Shown one piece after another: positions 19,141 to 20,957 of a stretch of DNA of 20,957 nucleotides. Position numbers and translations under genes: made by a program. How positions within the stretch are numbered: position 1 is the stretch's first letter; every line of letters starts with the position of its first letter. The notes beneath the pieces are model-generated. The model was not told the DNA's origin. It did no database searches and worked only from the letters and a program-made list of their open reading frames with translations. Location of the stretch: the NCBI GenBank assembly GCA_943704495.1, contig CALSCR010001400.1, forward strand, positions 1-20,957, read 5' to 3'. Source of the DNA: Pigoraptor chileana. Its lineage: Eukaryota; Opisthokonta; Filasterea.

Positions 19141-19298
19141 AGTCATTCTGGCGACCCAATATACACATTGCATAATCTCACTACGATTACTGACACATAC
19201 ACATGCAGACAGACTGCTGTTCAGTCTCAGAGTCATTCTGGCGACCCCCACACAGGCAGGATACACACTGCATAATAATCTCACTACGATTACTGACA
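19141..19298. repeat. Direct repeat, period about 90 bp
   Basis: AGTCATTCTGGCGACCC occurs at 19141 and 19231, and each is followed by a TACACA..TGCATAAT..CTCACTACGATTACTGACA block (copies 19141-19195 and 19231-19298). The spacing within the units differs by small insertions, so this is a diverged local duplication. Confidence 0.85.
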
Positions 19299-19518
19299 AT
19301 CGATTCAATCATCAGGGCGGAATAAATCAATTAGTAGCGTCCCAACAAGAGGATTTCTGCCGCTTGAATTACACAGTCACCCGCCCGTATGTCTTTACAA
19401 ACAAGACTGATTTGGAGGTGAGAATGGAACCTTCAGCGAGGAGACGGTGAAGTCTGCTTCTTGCTTTTCGAAACTATGTTTTGGCATGATCGATGCCGTC
19501 CTGCATTAAGCCACTACC

Positions 19519-19704
19519 GTGCCACAAATTTCCAACATGAAGCAAGCTGGACCACACGATGATGCACTTATCGATCCAACTTTCTATGAGTTGGTGAAGT
19601 GTATGGTTTGCTTTCACGTGACGGGACGTAATATGGGCCGTGCTGGCTCACAGTCGAAGGTCCAGTCGGACGATGTTTGGGTATACAATCGCCGTATTTG
19701 TTGA
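19519..19704 (+). CDS. Small open frame with AATAAA downstream (doubtful)
   Basis: Frame of 61 codons with non-repetitive composition (PTFYELVKCMVCFHVTG). An AATAAA lies at 19713-19718, only 9 nt after the stop. It could be the last exon of an unrecognised + strand gene or chance. No family is recognised, and no upstream exon was found. Confidence 0.15.
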   Translation: MPQISNMKQAGPHDDALIDPTFYELVKCMVCFHVTGRNMGRAGSQSKVQSDDVWVYNRRIC

Positions 19705-19751
19705 AATGATGCAATAAAGGGCAACATGACAAACAATTAAAAACACACACA

Positions 19752-19757
19752 TTTATT
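19752..19757 (-). terminator. Polyadenylation signal AATAAA for the 19781-20957 gene
   Basis: TTTATT on the + strand reads AATAAA on the - strand, 24 nt beyond the stop codon of the last gene. It is the best-placed canonical signal in the window. Confidence 0.5.
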
Positions 19758-19780
19758 CAGCAGACAGACAGTCGGTGCTC

Positions 19781-20756
19781 TCAAGGCCCATCGCGAGCGT
19801 CAATGGCTGCCGTTAGCATGCACACATCCGCAGCTCCGAGTGATTTGTGGGACGCCCACGTCTCCCAGCGCATCCGTGTGTGCTTTGCCCTGTCGTACGC
19901 AGCTACGAGTGCGGCAACAGATTTGGAGATGGACACCGGCCCAACCACGGCACCAGTATTAGCGGGGACGTCGCCAGCACCGTCACACTCAGAAATGACG
20001 GGGGTATCTTTCTTCACGACACGCGCCCTTCTCCGTGTGGTCCCTATAGGTCCTTCGTGTTCGCTGTCAAGTGAGTCCCCGCGACTGTCTTTTTGCACCT
20101 CTGAGCCGTGATTGGACATGACCGCAGAACAAGCCATTTCCCTTCCGGCGAGAACTGCGTCTATGTCCGCAGCTGTCAGTCCACGCGACCGCAGTGACGC
20201 CACAAGGTGCGGACGACCCTTGGATACCACATCTGGACGCACTAGAAAGCGGTATCTTCGGGCAACATAGAGGTGACCGGTTGCCTTTGTCCGCACATTT
20301 AGCCCTATACGCGGGGTTGCGAGTGGGGCGAGTGTGGGAATCTTCACGCCTGCGTCACGTGCCCACCTGAGGCGCATTGATAGAGACGGTTCCGCGCCAC
20401 GTAAGGCCGAACTCGTGTGCGCACGGACGGTCGTGGCGTCATCTCGCAGATGTGACGGCACTTCAGATTGTGTTGAGACATCCACAGAGTCAACAGAGAG
20501 CCGCCTATCCGCCGCAAGCACAAACTCCCGGATGCACGAAACGCCCGCGGCACTCAGAAGCGCATCCACAACGAGGGACGGCCCGCACGTGACAACTGTC
20601 GGCGTGCCGTCAGTCGCTATCCTTTGGAGTGTGCGGATGAGAATGCCACCAAACTCACCCTCACATCCTCCAAATGCGATGTCGAGACCTGCGATACAAC
20701 ACACAGAGACACACAGGTGCACACACGCCCACAGACACGCCCACAGACACACACAG

Positions 20757-20821
<65 letters not shown>

Positions 20822-20957
20822 TACACAAATTCAAGCACACGCACACGCACACGCACACGCACACAATGACACTTATAGTCAGATGACGCGAGCTTTGCAC
20901 ACACATCCCCGTCCATCTACCTCAGTAACTGTACACGTGCTCTCTGTTTCAATGCGG
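19781..20957 (-). CDS. Unrecognised protein, 3' part
   Basis: Main exon is complement 19781-20688, starting at a clear 3' splice site (TATCGCAG) and ending at TGA. It encodes about 302 residues of non-repetitive protein: GLDIAFGGCEGEFGG near the start, then VVTCGPSLVVDALLSAAGV, LNVRTKATGHLYVARRYRFL, RPDVVSKGRPHL and an Arg/Lys-rich patch (TTRRRARVVKK) near the end. A tentative upstream exon is complement 20905 to beyond 20957 (IETESTCTVTEVDGRG), joined in phase 1 by a GTGTGTG donor. The intron holds a long CA/TG tract. I do not recognise the family and assign no function. No membrane helix is obvious. That this is a gene is supported by the splice acceptor, the open frame despite a high-repeat background, and a following AATAAA. 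Confidence 0.6.
20701..20865 (-). repeat. CA/TG microsatellite in intron
   Basis: CA-rich tract on the + strand, TG in the transcript of the - strand gene, filling most of its 20689-20904 intron. All reading frames across it are repeat artefacts. Confidence 0.9.

Larger units (their letters stand above)
18575..19780. other. Spacer upstream of chitin synthase
   Basis: Spacer of 1.2 kb between two genes that both run on the - strand; it should hold the chitin synthase promoter and 5' untranslated region. It contains a GTTTT-type repeat (18644-18686), CA-rich sequence at 18780-18822 and a tandem duplication (19141-19298). No convincing gene is seen apart from a weak + strand frame at 19519-19704. 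Confidence 0.55.

Noticed and set aside
1-20957. CRISPR array, integrated virus, LTR element or long transposon
   Set aside because: The repeats are microsatellites or short local duplications. No spacer-repeat array, transposase, reverse transcriptase, integrase or capsid frame was seen.

Overview
This is a eukaryotic nuclear fragment, gene-dense and intron-bearing. It carries five recognisable or probable protein genes and a very large load of TG/CA, CT and trinucleotide microsatellites in introns and spacers. An animal-type receptor tyrosine kinase (HRDLAARN, DFG, SDCWSFG) next to a chitin synthase, with many phase-consistent GT-AG introns of about 150-490 bp, points to a unicellular relative of animals (choanoflagellate, filasterean or ichthyosporean). 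I cannot name the species.

Layout. (1) 315-6469, + strand: 3' part of a receptor tyrosine kinase with leucine-rich repeats, an EGF-like Cys-rich stretch, one fibronectin III domain, a membrane helix and an Axl/Mer/Tyro3-like kinase. Twelve exons are visible; the signal peptide and first repeats lie upstream. (2) 6470-7514: convergent spacer with no convincing gene. (3) 7515-8410, - strand: two-exon SET-domain protein. (4) 8411-8867: short divergent spacer, probably a shared promoter, with a cluster of four ACGT cores. (5) 8868-13997, + strand: complete seven-exon orthologue of the spliceosomal G-patch protein GPATCH1. (6) 13998-14662: convergent spacer with repeats. (7) 14663-18574, - strand: intronless chitin synthase of 1303 residues whose catalytic domain is interrupted by about 400 residues carrying hydrophobic segments and a Cys cluster. 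(8) 18575-19780: spacer with tandem duplications. (9) 19781-20957, - strand: 3' part of a gene I do not recognise, running off the window.

The genes do not form a functional cluster: surface signalling, cell wall, splicing and a methyltransferase-like protein are simply neighbours. What ties the window together is its repeats. A dispersed element of about 49 bp occurs four times in the same orientation beside pyrimidine tracts. Two copies are flanked by 13-14 bp direct repeats, which looks like a tiny mobile element. TG tracts start directly at several 5' splice sites.

The observations most worth following are the receptor's domain combination and one-repeat-per-exon structure, the interrupted chitin synthase, the mini-element, the ACGT cluster and the unrecognised last gene. 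Exon boundaries were read by eye from splice sites, phase and family resemblance; no alignment or search was run.
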